27,876 nt of DNA, taken from contig JAFXFY010000141.1 in NCBI GenBank assembly GCA_017513365.1, positions 1-27,876 of the forward strand, read 5' to 3'. Positions 13,483 to 21,129 of the stretch are shown here, piece after piece (positions within the stretch are counted from its first letter, which is position 1; each line of letters begins with the position of its first letter). This DNA comes from Alphaproteobacteria bacterium (GTDB lineage Bacteria; Pseudomonadota; Alphaproteobacteria; CAAHEQ01; UBA3637). A program made the translations under genes and the position numbers. The notes under the pieces are model-generated. The model ran no database searches, was not told the origin of the DNA, and saw nothing but the letters and a program-made list of their open reading frames with translations.

Positions 13483-13514
13483 AAATGCCCATCATTTCGG
13501 TGGGCATTTTTTTT
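13483..13514. terminator. Terminator between convergent genes
   Basis: AAATGCCCA (13483-13491), 9-nt loop, TGGGCATTT (13501-13509), with eight T on the plus strand. The minus strand has only a short T run, so it mainly serves the plus-strand operon. Confidence 0.88.
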
Positions 13515-13529
13515 AACTTGCAAAATAAT

Positions 13530-14480
13530 CTAATTGCCACGACAAACGGCAATATACGCATGATGATTATGTCTTCTTGTTTTTGCTTCTTTAGACAAAC
13601 CACTGGTAATATCGACCATATATGCCGTTGTGCTGTTGACTTGTGTTGCTGTCCAAACGCCTCTTGGATTAGACGCATTAATAAAACCTTTATTTTTTAA
13701 TTCATTCATCAAGTTTGAGGGACCATTTGCGGTTGAATCCCATAGTTCATCTGTTGTTGGTAATCTTTTGCCTAACAGACCGCAAATTTTGTTTGCTTGA
13801 TACCAATTGGGAGTATGTTGCATATTAAACATCCATGCCCAAATAGAACACCACTCTTCCCCATCAATTTCGGCACATTTACGAATACCATACTTTAAAC
13901 ACTCCTCTTTGTTACTTTCTGAACTATATAAGCACGATGTTTCAAAATCACATTCTGTATCACCACATGTTTCAGGTATTCCATAATAAAAAGTCATATC
14001 ATTATCATCATTACATGCCGTGCTATCTCCAACAGCGACAGAATTAATGCTGATTTGGGTAATAGATGTATCCGCCCCTTCTATAATCATTTCGCATACA
14101 TACTTAGGTACACCTAACAGGCTCATGTCTACAGCATCATGTCCGGCAACATATCCGTAATCTCCCCATTCATACCCAACCGTGGAATGGGTTCCCCATT
14201 GGTCTAAATTTAACTCTTGTCCGTTTTCTTTTTGTGTAAGTAAATCAATACTGCGCAAATTGATGTCATTTATGGTGGTATTCGCTCGGTATTTATCCAT
14301 GCCGTAGGAATATCCGGCAATTCCACCGATACTTAACACACCGATAATAGCGAGTGTTCCCAGCATTTCAACCATAGAACGACCGGATTCAGACATTCTG
14401 CTGTCATTCTTGTGCGTAGCGTTAGCGAAGACACGAGAATCCAGTATATTGATTTCTTCTTGTTTAATATTCATAGCCAT
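13530..14480 (-). CDS. Type IV pilin-like protein with a DUF1566/lectin-like C-terminus
   Basis: A 316-residue protein. The prepilin cut site is after Gly33 (ESG|RSMVE, Glu at +5), followed by the helix MLGTLAIIGVLSIGGIAGYSYG and MDKYRANTTI. The leader is about 33 residues, against 7-8 in the other two pilins, because a palindromic repeat is translated at residues 13-27. The start at 14480 is supported by AAGGAAGGG 6 nt upstream; an internal ATG at 14396 (MSESG) has no good ribosome binding site. Residues about 65-165 resemble the pilin at 424. Residues about 201-316 contain W-x-x-ANKICGLLGKRLPTTDEL (238-246 for the core), GVWTATQ (274-280) and a final YIAVCRG, the pattern of DUF1566/Lcl-type C-type-lectin-like domains. 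This suggests an adhesive minor pilin. Transcription probably starts at 14699 and reads through a structured RNA and terminator. Confidence 0.8.
   Translation of the reverse strand: MAMNIKQEEINILDSRVFANATHKNDSRMSESGRSMVEMLGTLAIIGVLSIGGIAGYSYGMDKYRANTTINDINLRSIDLLTQKENGQELNLDQWGTHSTVGYEWGDYGYVAGHDAVDMSLLGVPKYVCEMIIEGADTSITQISINSVAVGDSTACNDDNDMTFYYGIPETCGDTECDFETSCLYSSESNKEECLKYGIRKCAEIDGEEWCSIWAWMFNMQHTPNWYQANKICGLLGKRLPTTDELWDSTANGPSNLMNELKNKGFINASNPRGVWTATQVNSTTAYMVDITSGLSKEAKTRRHNHHAYIAVCRGN
14402..14444. repeat. REP/RPE-like palindromic element inside a prepilin gene
   Basis: The plus strand begins TGTCATTCTTGTG and ends CACGAGAATCCAG, with ATTCTTGTG (14406-14414) pairing with CACGAGAAT (14432-14440). 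The ends match the dispersed proteobacterial palindrome that begins GTCATTC and ends GAATCCAG. It is translated in frame as LDSRVFANATHKNDS. It is the only copy I found in the window. Confidence 0.65.
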
Positions 14481-14509
14481 ATGCTTCCCTTCCTTTGTTA
14501 TTAATAACT

Positions 14510-14542
14510 AAAACGAAAACCACGCTTTTATAAAAAGTGTGG
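14510..14542 (-). terminator. Intrinsic terminator between leader RNA and pilin
   Basis: In minus-strand sense CCACACTTTT pairs with AAAAGCGTGG (one mismatch), followed by TTTTCGTTTT. It lies about 30 nt before the pilin ATG. Confidence 0.7.
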
Positions 14543-14700
14543 CTGGAAGTTGAAGACTATTGAAGAGAATAGTGTGGCATATTCGGCATTTCTGCCTATT
14601 TTGCCGCCCTCCAGCCAACGCTGGAAAGCGTATATTTTTCGTCCGCTATCGGACGCTCTTCAAAGAGGTCTTCATACCTCAGGGCAGAATAACTGCCCTG
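14510..14700 (-). ncRNA. Structured leader RNA before the lectin-like pilin gene
   Basis: About 190 nt made almost entirely of hairpins (plus coordinates, listed in RNA order): CTGCCCTG/CAGGGCAG (14700-14680), GAGGT/ACCTC (14680-14665), a CTCTT/AAGAG alternative (14667-14656), CGTCCG/CGGACG (14655-14640), CCAGC/GCTGG (14624-14611), GGCA-GAAA-TGCC with a GNRA loop (14596-14585), ACTATT/AATAGT, and a terminator (14542-14520). GGCTGGA (14616-14610 in RNA sense) can instead pair with TCCAGCC (14547-14541), which breaks the CCAGC hairpin and takes the first two bases of the terminator stem. The organisation parallels the RNA at 5133-5345 without obvious primary-sequence identity. It is either a cis-acting attenuator or a small RNA; no known family is recognised. 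Confidence 0.6.
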
Positions 14701-14705
14701 CATAT

Positions 14706-14734
14706 AACATATCAAATATTACACTGTAATGCAA
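14706..14734 (-). promoter_or_regulatory. Promoter of the leader RNA and pilin
   Basis: Minus-strand TTGCAT (14734-14729), 17 nt, TATGTT (14711-14706); the start near 14699 coincides with the first hairpin of the RNA. It separates the pilin from the lepA-queA operon. Confidence 0.65.
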
Positions 14735-14778
14735 TACTTTTGTGATGCAAAAAAATGATGTTATTTATAAAAAAAGTT

Positions 14779-15825
14779 CTAAGCTCGTTCAATCAAGCAC
14801 GCATCGCCGTATGAAAAGAATCTGTAATTATGTTGTATGGCATAGGCATAGGCCGTTTTCATCGCTTCAATACCGGCAAAGGCACAGACCAACATAAATA
14901 ACGTAGAACCGGATAAATGAAAATTGGTGAACATGACATCAATAAATTTAAACCGGTATCCTGGGGTAATAAAAATAGAAGTTTCACCCGCAAACGGATG
15001 TAAAATACCCTTTTCATCAGCAGCCGATTCCAATAATCTGAGGGATGTCGTGCCAACGGATATAATACGACGCCCTTCACGTTTTGCCTGATTTAAACGC
15101 TCAGCCACATCTGGGGTGATAACCCCAAATTCAGCGTGCATTTTATGGTCATCCGTATCATCCACTTTAACGGGTAAAAAAGTACCACCGCCAACGTGCA
15201 GAGTAATAAATTCTCTGGAAACACCCTTTTTATCCAATCTGTCAAATAACTGTGGTGTAAAATGCAATCCGGCTGTCGGAGCCGCTACAGCCCCCTCATG
15301 GCACGCATAAATGGTTTGATAGTCGGCCTTGTCCGATTCTTTTCCGCCACGTAAGCGTTTAATATAAGGGGGCAAAGGCATTGTCCCGACTTCATGTAAA
15401 GCCGTCATTAAATCAGCCCCACTTTTGTTAAAATGCAATACCACTGGTCCTGTATCCATTTTGTGCATAACGGTGGCATTAAAATCATCGGCCAAAAAAG
15501 TAATGATATCACCTTGTTTGAGGCGACGCGAATTTTTAATCAGTGTTTCCCAATCGGATAAGTTTAATTGTTTAAACAGCGTGATTTCAATGTTGGCTTC
15601 GCCTCGTTTGCCGTATAATCTGGCAGGAATGACTTTGGTATCATTAAAAACCAACACATCTGTCGGGCGTAAGATTTTATCCAAATCGGCAACGGTTAAA
15701 TCCGTTAAAGTCGGTTGATTATCGCATACCCGAATATGTAATAATTTAGACGAATCTCTGGGATTTGCCGGCGCATTTGCAATATGACTTTCGGGTAAAT
15801 CAAATGTAAAAATATCTGTTTTCAT
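14779..15825 (-). CDS. queA: tRNA preQ1(34) S-adenosylmethionine ribosyltransferase-isomerase
   Basis: A 348-residue QueA, the usual length. It transfers and rearranges the ribosyl group of SAM onto preQ1 at tRNA position 34 to give epoxyqueuosine. Family blocks are visible in order: FDLPESHIANAPANPRDSSK, DVLVFNDTKVIPARLYGKR, GAVAAPTAGLHFT, ITLHVGGGTFLPVK, GTTSLRLLESAA, FITPGYRFKFIDVMFTNFHL, and LFMLVCAFAG. GGGGAG lies before the ATG. It sits 12 nt after the DUF1460 gene, so it is the third gene of a lepA-DUF1460-queA operon. Confidence 0.96.
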   Translation of the reverse strand: MKTDIFTFDLPESHIANAPANPRDSSKLLHIRVCDNQPTLTDLTVADLDKILRPTDVLVFNDTKVIPARLYGKRGEANIEITLFKQLNLSDWETLIKNSRRLKQGDIITFLADDFNATVMHKMDTGPVVLHFNKSGADLMTALHEVGTMPLPPYIKRLRGGKESDKADYQTIYACHEGAVAAPTAGLHFTPQLFDRLDKKGVSREFITLHVGGGTFLPVKVDDTDDHKMHAEFGVITPDVAERLNQAKREGRRIISVGTTSLRLLESAADEKGILHPFAGETSIFITPGYRFKFIDVMFTNFHLSGSTLFMLVCAFAGIEAMKTAYAYAIQHNYRFFSYGDACLIERA

Positions 15826-15837
15826 ACGGTCTCCCCA

Positions 15838-16521
15838 CTATGCCGGACGACATACGATAAGGCCGGATACATTTTTCATTTTTTGGCAATAATCGGCAAT
15901 GGTGCCTTCGTGCATAACCACTTTCCCAAGCAGTGAGGAGGCATGAATAAACGTCATCCCAGCTTTTGTTTTATGAGCAATCCCGACATGTGCTGTATCT
16001 AATCCAATAGCATTAGTGGTAAAAAACACAATATCACCGTCTTTAATTTTTTTGATAGCTCGGTCAAAACGATAAGGCGGAATCATGAAAAACGGATGAG
16101 CTGACAAGATTTTTTCCGTATGTGCCATTTTCTTAATATGACCCCCAACCAATCTGGGATACAACATCGTATGAGTTGTCATAAAGTTAATTTCTTTAGT
16201 GGTTTCAATTCCTTTTAAATCGGCGGTAATGTTTTTTAAGATTCCCTTTTGTTCATTATCGTGAATCCAATCCAAGGCATAGTGTAATCTGGATGAAAAA
16301 CCGTCTTTTTTGCCACCCCGATAGCGAATGTATTCCAATGTTTCGGCAACGCTTTTACGTTTCTTTTTGGCATAAACCATAGCCAGACACATTTCAACCA
16401 ATGTCATACAATCAAACACATCTGTGCGAAAGACAAGACGTTCCACGGCTCCGGTATCCAACGTACCGCCTTGATAGGGGGTATCAATAAAAGTCATAGC
16501 GGTTTGATCTAAAGCACTCAT
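15838..16521 (-). CDS. DUF1460 family papain-like amidase
   Basis: A 227-residue protein that matches DUF1460: TPYQGGTLD near the N-terminus, the putative nucleophile Cys38 in DVFDCMTLVE, NFMTTHTMLYPRL (112-124), DGDIVFFTT, GLDTAHVGIAH with likely catalytic His178, and FIHASS (191-196). Characterised relatives are NlpC/P60-like N-acetylmuramoyl-L-alanine amidases acting on peptidoglycan. Odd points: relatives usually carry a signal peptide, but here the reading frame begins right at the domain (MSALDQTAMTFIDTPY) and no signal is visible, suggesting a cytosolic enzyme, for example in muropeptide recycling. Its ATG overlaps the lepA stop (TAATG), so translation is coupled. Confidence 0.82.
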   Translation of the reverse strand: MSALDQTAMTFIDTPYQGGTLDTGAVERLVFRTDVFDCMTLVEMCLAMVYAKKKRKSVAETLEYIRYRGGKKDGFSSRLHYALDWIHDNEQKGILKNITADLKGIETTKEINFMTTHTMLYPRLVGGHIKKMAHTEKILSAHPFFMIPPYRFDRAIKKIKDGDIVFFTTNAIGLDTAHVGIAHKTKAGMTFIHASSLLGKVVMHEGTIADYCQKMKNVSGLIVCRPA

Positions 16522-18326
16522 TATTTATCATCTCCGATTTTTAAAGCATTAATAAAGGCTGTTTGTGGAATTTCTACATTACCGAATTGACGCATACGGC
16601 GTTTCCCTTCTTTTTGTTTTTCCAACAATTTGCGTTTACGAGTAATATCACCGCCATAACATTTAGCCGTCACATCCTTACGGAAAGCGGAAATATCTTC
16701 ACGGGCAATAATTTTACCGCCGATACTGGCTTGAATTGGGATTTTAAATTGATGTCTGGGGATGAGGTCTTTTAATCGTTCACAAATTTGACGGCCTCGG
16801 CGTTCGGCTTGACTGCGGTGTGCCAAGAATGCCAAAGCATCAACCGGTTCTCCGTGTACCATAATGGTAACACGAACTAAGTCACTGGCTTCATATCCGA
16901 CGACATCATAATCAAAGCTGGCATATCCACGAGAAATGGATTTTAATCGGTCATAAAAATCGAATACAATTTCATTAAGCGGTAAATGGTACACAACCAT
17001 AGCCCGATTGCCGACATAAGTTAATTCTTTTTGAACACCACGGCGTTCTGTACATAACTGTAAAATACCGCCTAAATACTCATCCGGTATCATGATGGTC
17101 GCCTTAACCCAAGGTTCTTCAATCGTTTTGATACTGGTAACATCCGGCATATCGGCAGGGTTATGCAATTCCACCATTGTCCCGTTCGTTAAATGCATTT
17201 TATAGGCCACAGACGGTGCCGTTGTAATCAAATCCAAATTAAATTCTCGGGACAGTCGTTCTTGGATAATTTCCATGTGAAGTAATCCCAAAAATCCGCA
17301 ACGGAAACCCTGTCCAAGCGCCATGGACTTATCGGGTGTAAACACGAAGCTGGCATCATTGAGTTGCAATTTGGCGAGTGCCTCTTTTAATGCTTCATAA
17401 TCACTGGCATCAACCGGGAATAACGAACAAAACACCACAGGTAAACTCGGTTTAAAGCCTGGTAATGGTTCGGCTGTCGGTTTTTTTGCGTCTGTTAAGG
17501 TATCTCCAACTTTTGTTTCGCCAATGGATTTAATGTTGGCGATAATAAAGCCCAGTTCGCCGGCTTTTAATTCATTTGTATCCACCATTTTAGGGGTAAA
17601 ATAACCGACACGGTCAATTTTGTGTGTTGTGCCGGCACGCATCATACGCATTTCCATACCTTTTTTCAAAACGCCGTCCATAATGCGAACTAAAACGATA
17701 ATGCCTAAATATGGATCAAACCAAGAATCCACCAACATGGCTTTCAGCGGAGCATTGACATCACCGGTTGGTGCTGGCAAGCGATTAACGATTGTTTCCA
17801 GTACCTCATCAATACCGATACCGGTTTTAGCGGAAATAAGTGGAGAATCCGACGCATCAATACCAATCACATCTTCAATTTGAGCCTTAACTCTGTCCGG
17901 TTCTGCGGCAGGTAAATCAATTTTGTTGATGACAGGGACAATTTCATGATCGGCTTCTAGAGCTTTATACACATTCGCCAATGTTTGAGCCTCAACCCCT
18001 TGTGAGGCATCTACAACCAATAATGACCCTTCACAAGCGGCTAAAGATCGGCTGACTTCGTATCCAAAGTCCACATGCCCCGGCGTGTCAATTAAATTGA
18101 GAATATAATCTTGTCCATCTTTTGCATGGTAATTCAACCGAACGGTTTGGGCTTTAATCGTAATGCCTCGTTCCCGTTCAATATCCATATTATCAAGCAG
18201 TTGTTCTTTCATTTCACGATCTGTAATGGCACCACACAGTTGAATTAAGCGGTCTGCGAGTGTGGATTTACCGTGGTCAATATGTGCCACGATTGAAAAA
18301 TTACGAATGTGGTTTAAATCTGTCAT
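16521..18326 (-). CDS. lepA: Elongation factor 4 (LepA)
   Basis: A 601-residue translational GTPase of normal length. G1 motif AHIDHGKST (14-22), G2 region with RGITIKAQT, G3 DTPGHVDF, G4 NKIDLP, G5 region SAKTG. The LepA-specific C-terminal domain is complete (FRKDVTAKCYGGDITRKRKLLEKQKEGKRRMR). LepA binds ribosomes and affects elongation or initiation under stress. AAGGAA precedes the ATG. It heads the operon with the DUF1460 gene and queA and is divergent from ebfC. Confidence 0.97.
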   Translation of the reverse strand: MTDLNHIRNFSIVAHIDHGKSTLADRLIQLCGAITDREMKEQLLDNMDIERERGITIKAQTVRLNYHAKDGQDYILNLIDTPGHVDFGYEVSRSLAACEGSLLVVDASQGVEAQTLANVYKALEADHEIVPVINKIDLPAAEPDRVKAQIEDVIGIDASDSPLISAKTGIGIDEVLETIVNRLPAPTGDVNAPLKAMLVDSWFDPYLGIIVLVRIMDGVLKKGMEMRMMRAGTTHKIDRVGYFTPKMVDTNELKAGELGFIIANIKSIGETKVGDTLTDAKKPTAEPLPGFKPSLPVVFCSLFPVDASDYEALKEALAKLQLNDASFVFTPDKSMALGQGFRCGFLGLLHMEIIQERLSREFNLDLITTAPSVAYKMHLTNGTMVELHNPADMPDVTSIKTIEEPWVKATIMIPDEYLGGILQLCTERRGVQKELTYVGNRAMVVYHLPLNEIVFDFYDRLKSISRGYASFDYDVVGYEASDLVRVTIMVHGEPVDALAFLAHRSQAERRGRQICERLKDLIPRHQFKIPIQASIGGKIIAREDISAFRKDVTAKCYGGDITRKRKLLEKQKEGKRRMRQFGNVEIPQTAFINALKIGDDK

Positions 18327-18356
18327 GCTTATTCCTTATGCTTTATTTTTGGGCGT

Positions 18357-18385
18357 ATCATACATGAAATATATAAAAAAATCAA
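18357..18385 (-). promoter_or_regulatory. Promoter of the lepA operon
   Basis: Minus-strand TTGATT (18385-18380), 17 nt, TATGAT (18362-18357). Confidence 0.6.
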
Positions 18386-18422
18386 GTGTTGATTAAAAAA
18401 TGCTTGTAAGGCATAAAAAAGA

Positions 18423-18451
18423 TTGCAAAAGACAAAAAAAATAGGTATGAT
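18423..18451 (+). promoter_or_regulatory. Promoter of ebfC
   Basis: TTGCAA (18423-18428), 17 nt, TATGAT (18446-18451). The leader of about 28 nt ends in the AAGGAG site of ebfC. Confidence 0.65.
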
Positions 18452-18485
18452 ACCGCTATCTTCAATCAAACATAAGGAGTATATA

Positions 18486-18809
18486 ATGAAGAATATTGGT
18501 GAATTAATGAAAAAAGCACAACAAGTGCAAACTCAAATGGCCGCTTTGCAAACAAAAATGGAACATTTGGAATTTACAGGCGAATCTGCTTCCGGTGCCG
18601 TTAAAATTACAATGACCGGTAAAGGTGTTGCCACATCTGTTAAATTAAATCCGTCCGTTGTGGATAAAGATGATGTTGAAACATTGGAAGATTTATTGTT
18701 GGTCGCTATTAATGATTCTAAAGGTAAATCCGAAGACTTTTTAAATTCTGAAATGGAAAAAATGCAAGCGTCCTTGGGCCTTCCAAAAGATTTCAAAATG
18801 CCCTTTTAA
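18486..18809 (+). CDS. ebfC: YbaB/EbfC nucleoid-associated protein
   Basis: A 107-residue protein with the YbaB pattern: an N-terminal helix (MKNIGELMKKAQQVQTQM), a beta region with GESASGAVKITMTGKGVATSVKL, and a C-terminal helix ending GLPKDFKMPF. YbaB dimers bind DNA without strict sequence preference. The start at 18486 has AAGGAG 7 nt upstream; an upstream in-frame ATG coincides with the promoter and is rejected. In many bacteria the order is dnaX-ybaB-recR; here dnaX is absent, and recR is separated by tandem hairpin repeats and a terminator. Confidence 0.9.
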   Translation: MKNIGELMKKAQQVQTQMAALQTKMEHLEFTGESASGAVKITMTGKGVATSVKLNPSVVDKDDVETLEDLLLVAINDSKGKSEDFLNSEMEKMQASLGLPKDFKMPF

Positions 18810-18822
18810 AAATCCGTTTTAA

Positions 18823-18917
18823 AGGGTAATTAACGGCGGGGATAACTCGCTTATGTATGTTAAAATACATGTCGCTTGTTATTCCCTTGTTTCTTTCCTC
18901 TTTAAAACGAATTTTTT
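18823..18917. repeat. Hairpin repeat, copy 1 (about 94 bp)
   Basis: First of two nearly identical units starting AGGGTAATTAACGGCGGGG and ending AACGAATTTTT. It is part of a long nested palindrome centred at 18862: AAAAATCCGTTTTAAAGGG (18808-18826) pairs with the unit's end (18898-18916, two mismatches), GGGGATAAC (18838-18846) with GTTATTCCC (18878-18886, one wobble), and ATGTAT with ATACAT at the tip. Confidence 0.85.
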
Positions 18918-18941
18918 CCTCTTTTTTTAGGAAAAGTACAT

Positions 18942-19033
18942 AGGGTAATTAACGGCGGGGATAACTCGCTTATGTATGTCAATACATGTCGCTTGTTATT
19001 CCCTTGTTTCTTTCCTCTTTAAAACGAATTTTT
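18942..19033. repeat. Hairpin repeat, copy 2 (about 92 bp)
   Basis: It differs from copy 1 essentially only in the tip loop (two bases shorter, one substitution), so the inner stem is conserved. The unit period is 119 bp, and even the spacer after each copy is similar (A-rich, then an AGGG). The outer left arm found at copy 1 is not present directly before copy 2. Confidence 0.85.
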
Positions 19034-19056
19034 GCTTTTTTTGAGAAAGAGTATAT

Positions 19057-19079
19057 AGGGCAAAAAAGCCCTTTTTTTT
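19057..19079 (+). terminator. Intrinsic terminator directly before recR
   Basis: AGGGC, six A, GCCCT, then T run. It ends 10 nt before the recR ATG and abuts its AAGGA ribosome binding site. Confidence 0.65.
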
Positions 19080-19089
19080 AAGGATAACA

Positions 19090-19683
19090 ATGTCATCATC
19101 AGAAATTGAACAAGCTATTGCTTTATTATCTAAGTTGCCAACTTTGGGACCTCGGTCAGCCAGACGGGCGATTTTATTTTTGCTGACAAAAAAACAGACG
19201 CATTTTGCACCATTGATTGATGCACTTAAAAATGTACACGATAACATCAAAACGTGTCCGGAATGTGGCAATATGGATACGGCTCAGCCTTGTGCAATTT
19301 GTTCTGATACTTCGCGTCAAAAATCGCTGGTGTGCGTGGTGCAAGATGTGGCTGATTTATGGGCATTGGAACGGGCAGGTGCTTTTAAAGGCGTTTATCA
19401 TGTTTTAGGCGGTGTTTTGTCTGCTTTAGATGGTATTGGTCCGGATGAGTTAGAGATTGATTCGTTGGTTCGCAAAGTTGAAACCGGAGCTGTATCCGAA
19501 GTGATTTTGGCTTTGCCTGCAACGGTTGAAGGTCAAACGACAGCCCATTACATTTCTGACAGATTGGCTGATAGTGATGTCAAAATTTCGGCATTATCCC
19601 GTGGCGTGCCGGTCGGAGGTGAGTTGGATTATCTGGATGATGGTACATTACAAATGGCCTTTAAGGCTCGCCGAGAAGTTTAA
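19090..19683 (+). CDS. recR: Recombination mediator protein RecR
   Basis: A 197-residue protein of usual length. The helix-hairpin-helix segment LSKLPTLGPRSARRAILFLL is near the N-terminus, the zinc finger C56-x2-C59-x8-C68-x2-C71 follows, and the Toprim domain contains CVVQDVADLWALERAGAFKGVYHVLGG and then DGIGPDEL. With RecO and RecF it helps load RecA at gaps. AAGGA lies 5 nt before the ATG, directly after a terminator, so expression either depends on read-through or on an unseen promoter in the repeat region. Confidence 0.96.
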   Translation: MSSSEIEQAIALLSKLPTLGPRSARRAILFLLTKKQTHFAPLIDALKNVHDNIKTCPECGNMDTAQPCAICSDTSRQKSLVCVVQDVADLWALERAGAFKGVYHVLGGVLSALDGIGPDELEIDSLVRKVETGAVSEVILALPATVEGQTTAHYISDRLADSDVKISALSRGVPVGGELDYLDDGTLQMAFKARREV

Positions 19684-19712
19684 AACTTTTTATAAATGAT
19701 TTTGTTTTTTTC

Positions 19713-19741
19713 TTGCACTTTAATCAAAAATATGTTAATCT
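19713..19741 (+). promoter_or_regulatory. Promoter of the coiled-coil/zapA unit
   Basis: TTGCAC (19713-19718), 17 nt, TAATCT (19736-19741). Confidence 0.6.
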
Positions 19742-19767
19742 TTTGAAAGAATAATTCAGGAGTCTTT

Positions 19768-19956
19768 ATGGAACGGTTGAAAAGTGCGTTAAATGCTTTG
19801 GAAGGTTCTGTCATTAAGTTGGAGGCGGCCATTCATCAAGCAAAGAAAAAACAAATAAATGCCGATGAAAAAATAGCAGAGCTGAAAACTGTGATAAAAA
19901 CGACTTATGAACGTTTGGATAAGGCGGTGTCCGATTATAAAAAAGGGGGCGTGTAA
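19768..19956 (+). CDS. Small coiled-coil protein upstream of zapA
   Basis: A 62-residue, highly helical protein (MERLKSALNALEGSVIKLE, then Lys/Glu-rich heptads) predicted to form a coiled coil over residues 2-55. Size and position directly before zapA are like small ZapA-linked coiled-coil proteins in other Alphaproteobacteria (DUF4164-type), and ZapB is also a short coiled coil, but no signature distinguishes them. An AGGAG site precedes the ATG. Its stop overlaps the zapA start (TAATG), which supports joint function in Z-ring assembly (inference). Confidence 0.75.
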   Translation: MERLKSALNALEGSVIKLEAAIHQAKKKQINADEKIAELKTVIKTTYERLDKAVSDYKKGGV

Positions 19957-20273
19957 TGGCTATTGTTTCCTTAAAAATCGGTGGTCGTTTTTATAAATTT
20001 TCCTGTAATGATGGGCAAGAAGCTCATATGCGAGAACTGGCCGATGGGTTGGATAAAAAGGCTGAACAACTTTTGAAAAGTATCGGTTTTATGCAAGAGG
20101 GGCAATTGCTGGCGATGATATGCTTGTTGCTTGCCGAAGAAAAGGCTCAATTGCAAAAGAATGTTGAAAATGTCAATGGTATTTCGACTGAAACGCAAGA
20201 TGAATTGGTCAGAGCAATAACGAATTTGGCCGTCAAAATTGATGTGTTGGCCGATGGCTTAGAACAAAAATAG
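19956..20273 (+). CDS. zapA: Cell division protein ZapA
   Basis: A 105-residue ZapA: the N-terminal globular head (MAIVSLKIGGRFYKFSCNDG, then HMRELADGLDKKAEQL) is followed by a long helix for dimerisation (LAMICLLLAEEKAQLQKN). ZapA bundles FtsZ filaments at the division site. It is translationally coupled to the coiled-coil protein upstream. The ymdB-like gene follows after 7 nt. Confidence 0.9.
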   Translation: MAIVSLKIGGRFYKFSCNDGQEAHMRELADGLDKKAEQLLKSIGFMQEGQLLAMICLLLAEEKAQLQKNVENVNGISTETQDELVRAITNLAVKIDVLADGLEQK

Positions 20274-20280
20274 GTTTTTT

Positions 20281-21087
20281 ATGAAAATATTGTTTTGTGG
20301 TGATGTGGTGGGTAAATCCGGCCGAAAAATGGTTTTAAACTTAGTACCGGCTTTGCGAGAAAAAATGAATTTAGATGCCGTTATTGTGAATGGTGAAAAT
20401 GCCGCTCATGGATTTGGATTAACGCCGAAAATGTATGACGAGTTTTTGGCTCATGGGGCTGATGTGATTACACTTGGCAATCATTCGTTTGATAAAAAGG
20501 AAATTTTTACCATTTTGGATTCGGCCGATTCGTTGGTTAGACCACTCAATTATCCGGATGGAACAGCGGGTTTCGGATATTGCATTAAACGTTTGGTAAA
20601 CGGAAAACGTTTGGCTGTAGTACAGTTGGTTGGCAAATTGTTTATGCGTCAATATAATGATCCGTTTGAAACAATGGATAAATGGATAGAGGCTCATCGG
20701 GGTGAATACGATATTTTGGTGGTTGATTATCATGCCGAAGCCACGGCCGAAAAAGTCGCATTCGGATGGAAAATGAATGGGATTGCCACATTGGTGGTTG
20801 GGACACATACCCACATCCCGACGGCGGACGCTCATGTACTGGATGGGGGCACAGCCTATATGACGGATGTCGGTATGTGTGGCGATTATGCCTCGGTGAT
20901 TGGTCAACAGATTGATTGTTCGCTCAGCCGTTTTAAAGTGGGGGAAAAAATGAAGCGCTTAGAGCCAGCTGAAAAAGAGGGGACTTTTTGTGGTGTCGTG
21001 GTTGAAATTGATGATCAAACGCATAAAGCCACGAAAGTTTTTCCCGTTCGTATTGGTGCCCATCTTGAAAATACACACGAAATATGA
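20281..21087 (+). CDS. YmdB-family metallophosphoesterase
   Basis: A 268-residue protein of the TIGR00282/YmdB family. All metal-binding motifs are present in order: LFCGDVVGKSGR, VNGENAAHG, TLGNHSFDKKEI, VDYHAEATAEK, and GTHTHIPTADAHVL. Family members hydrolyse 2',3'-cyclic nucleotides; the physiological role in Proteobacteria is not settled. The ribosome binding site is weak (AGG then five T). It closely follows zapA and is probably in one transcript with it and yebC. Confidence 0.9.
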   Translation: MKILFCGDVVGKSGRKMVLNLVPALREKMNLDAVIVNGENAAHGFGLTPKMYDEFLAHGADVITLGNHSFDKKEIFTILDSADSLVRPLNYPDGTAGFGYCIKRLVNGKRLAVVQLVGKLFMRQYNDPFETMDKWIEAHRGEYDILVVDYHAEATAEKVAFGWKMNGIATLVVGTHTHIPTADAHVLDGGTAYMTDVGMCGDYASVIGQQIDCSLSRFKVGEKMKRLEPAEKEGTFCGVVVEIDDQTHKATKVFPVRIGAHLENTHEI

Positions 21088-21129
21088 TATAAGGTAAAAT
21101 TATTTTAAGTTAAAGAAAGGAAAATTATT

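Noticed and set aside
14560..14745. Plus-strand open frame of 61 codons opposite the second leader RNA
   Set aside because: It lies antisense to dense hairpins, lacks a ribosome binding site and resembles no protein.
18823..19033. Tandem repeats as a CRISPR array or tandem riboswitch
   Set aside because: Only two long self-complementary units with a similar spacer, no cas genes, and no known aptamer core.
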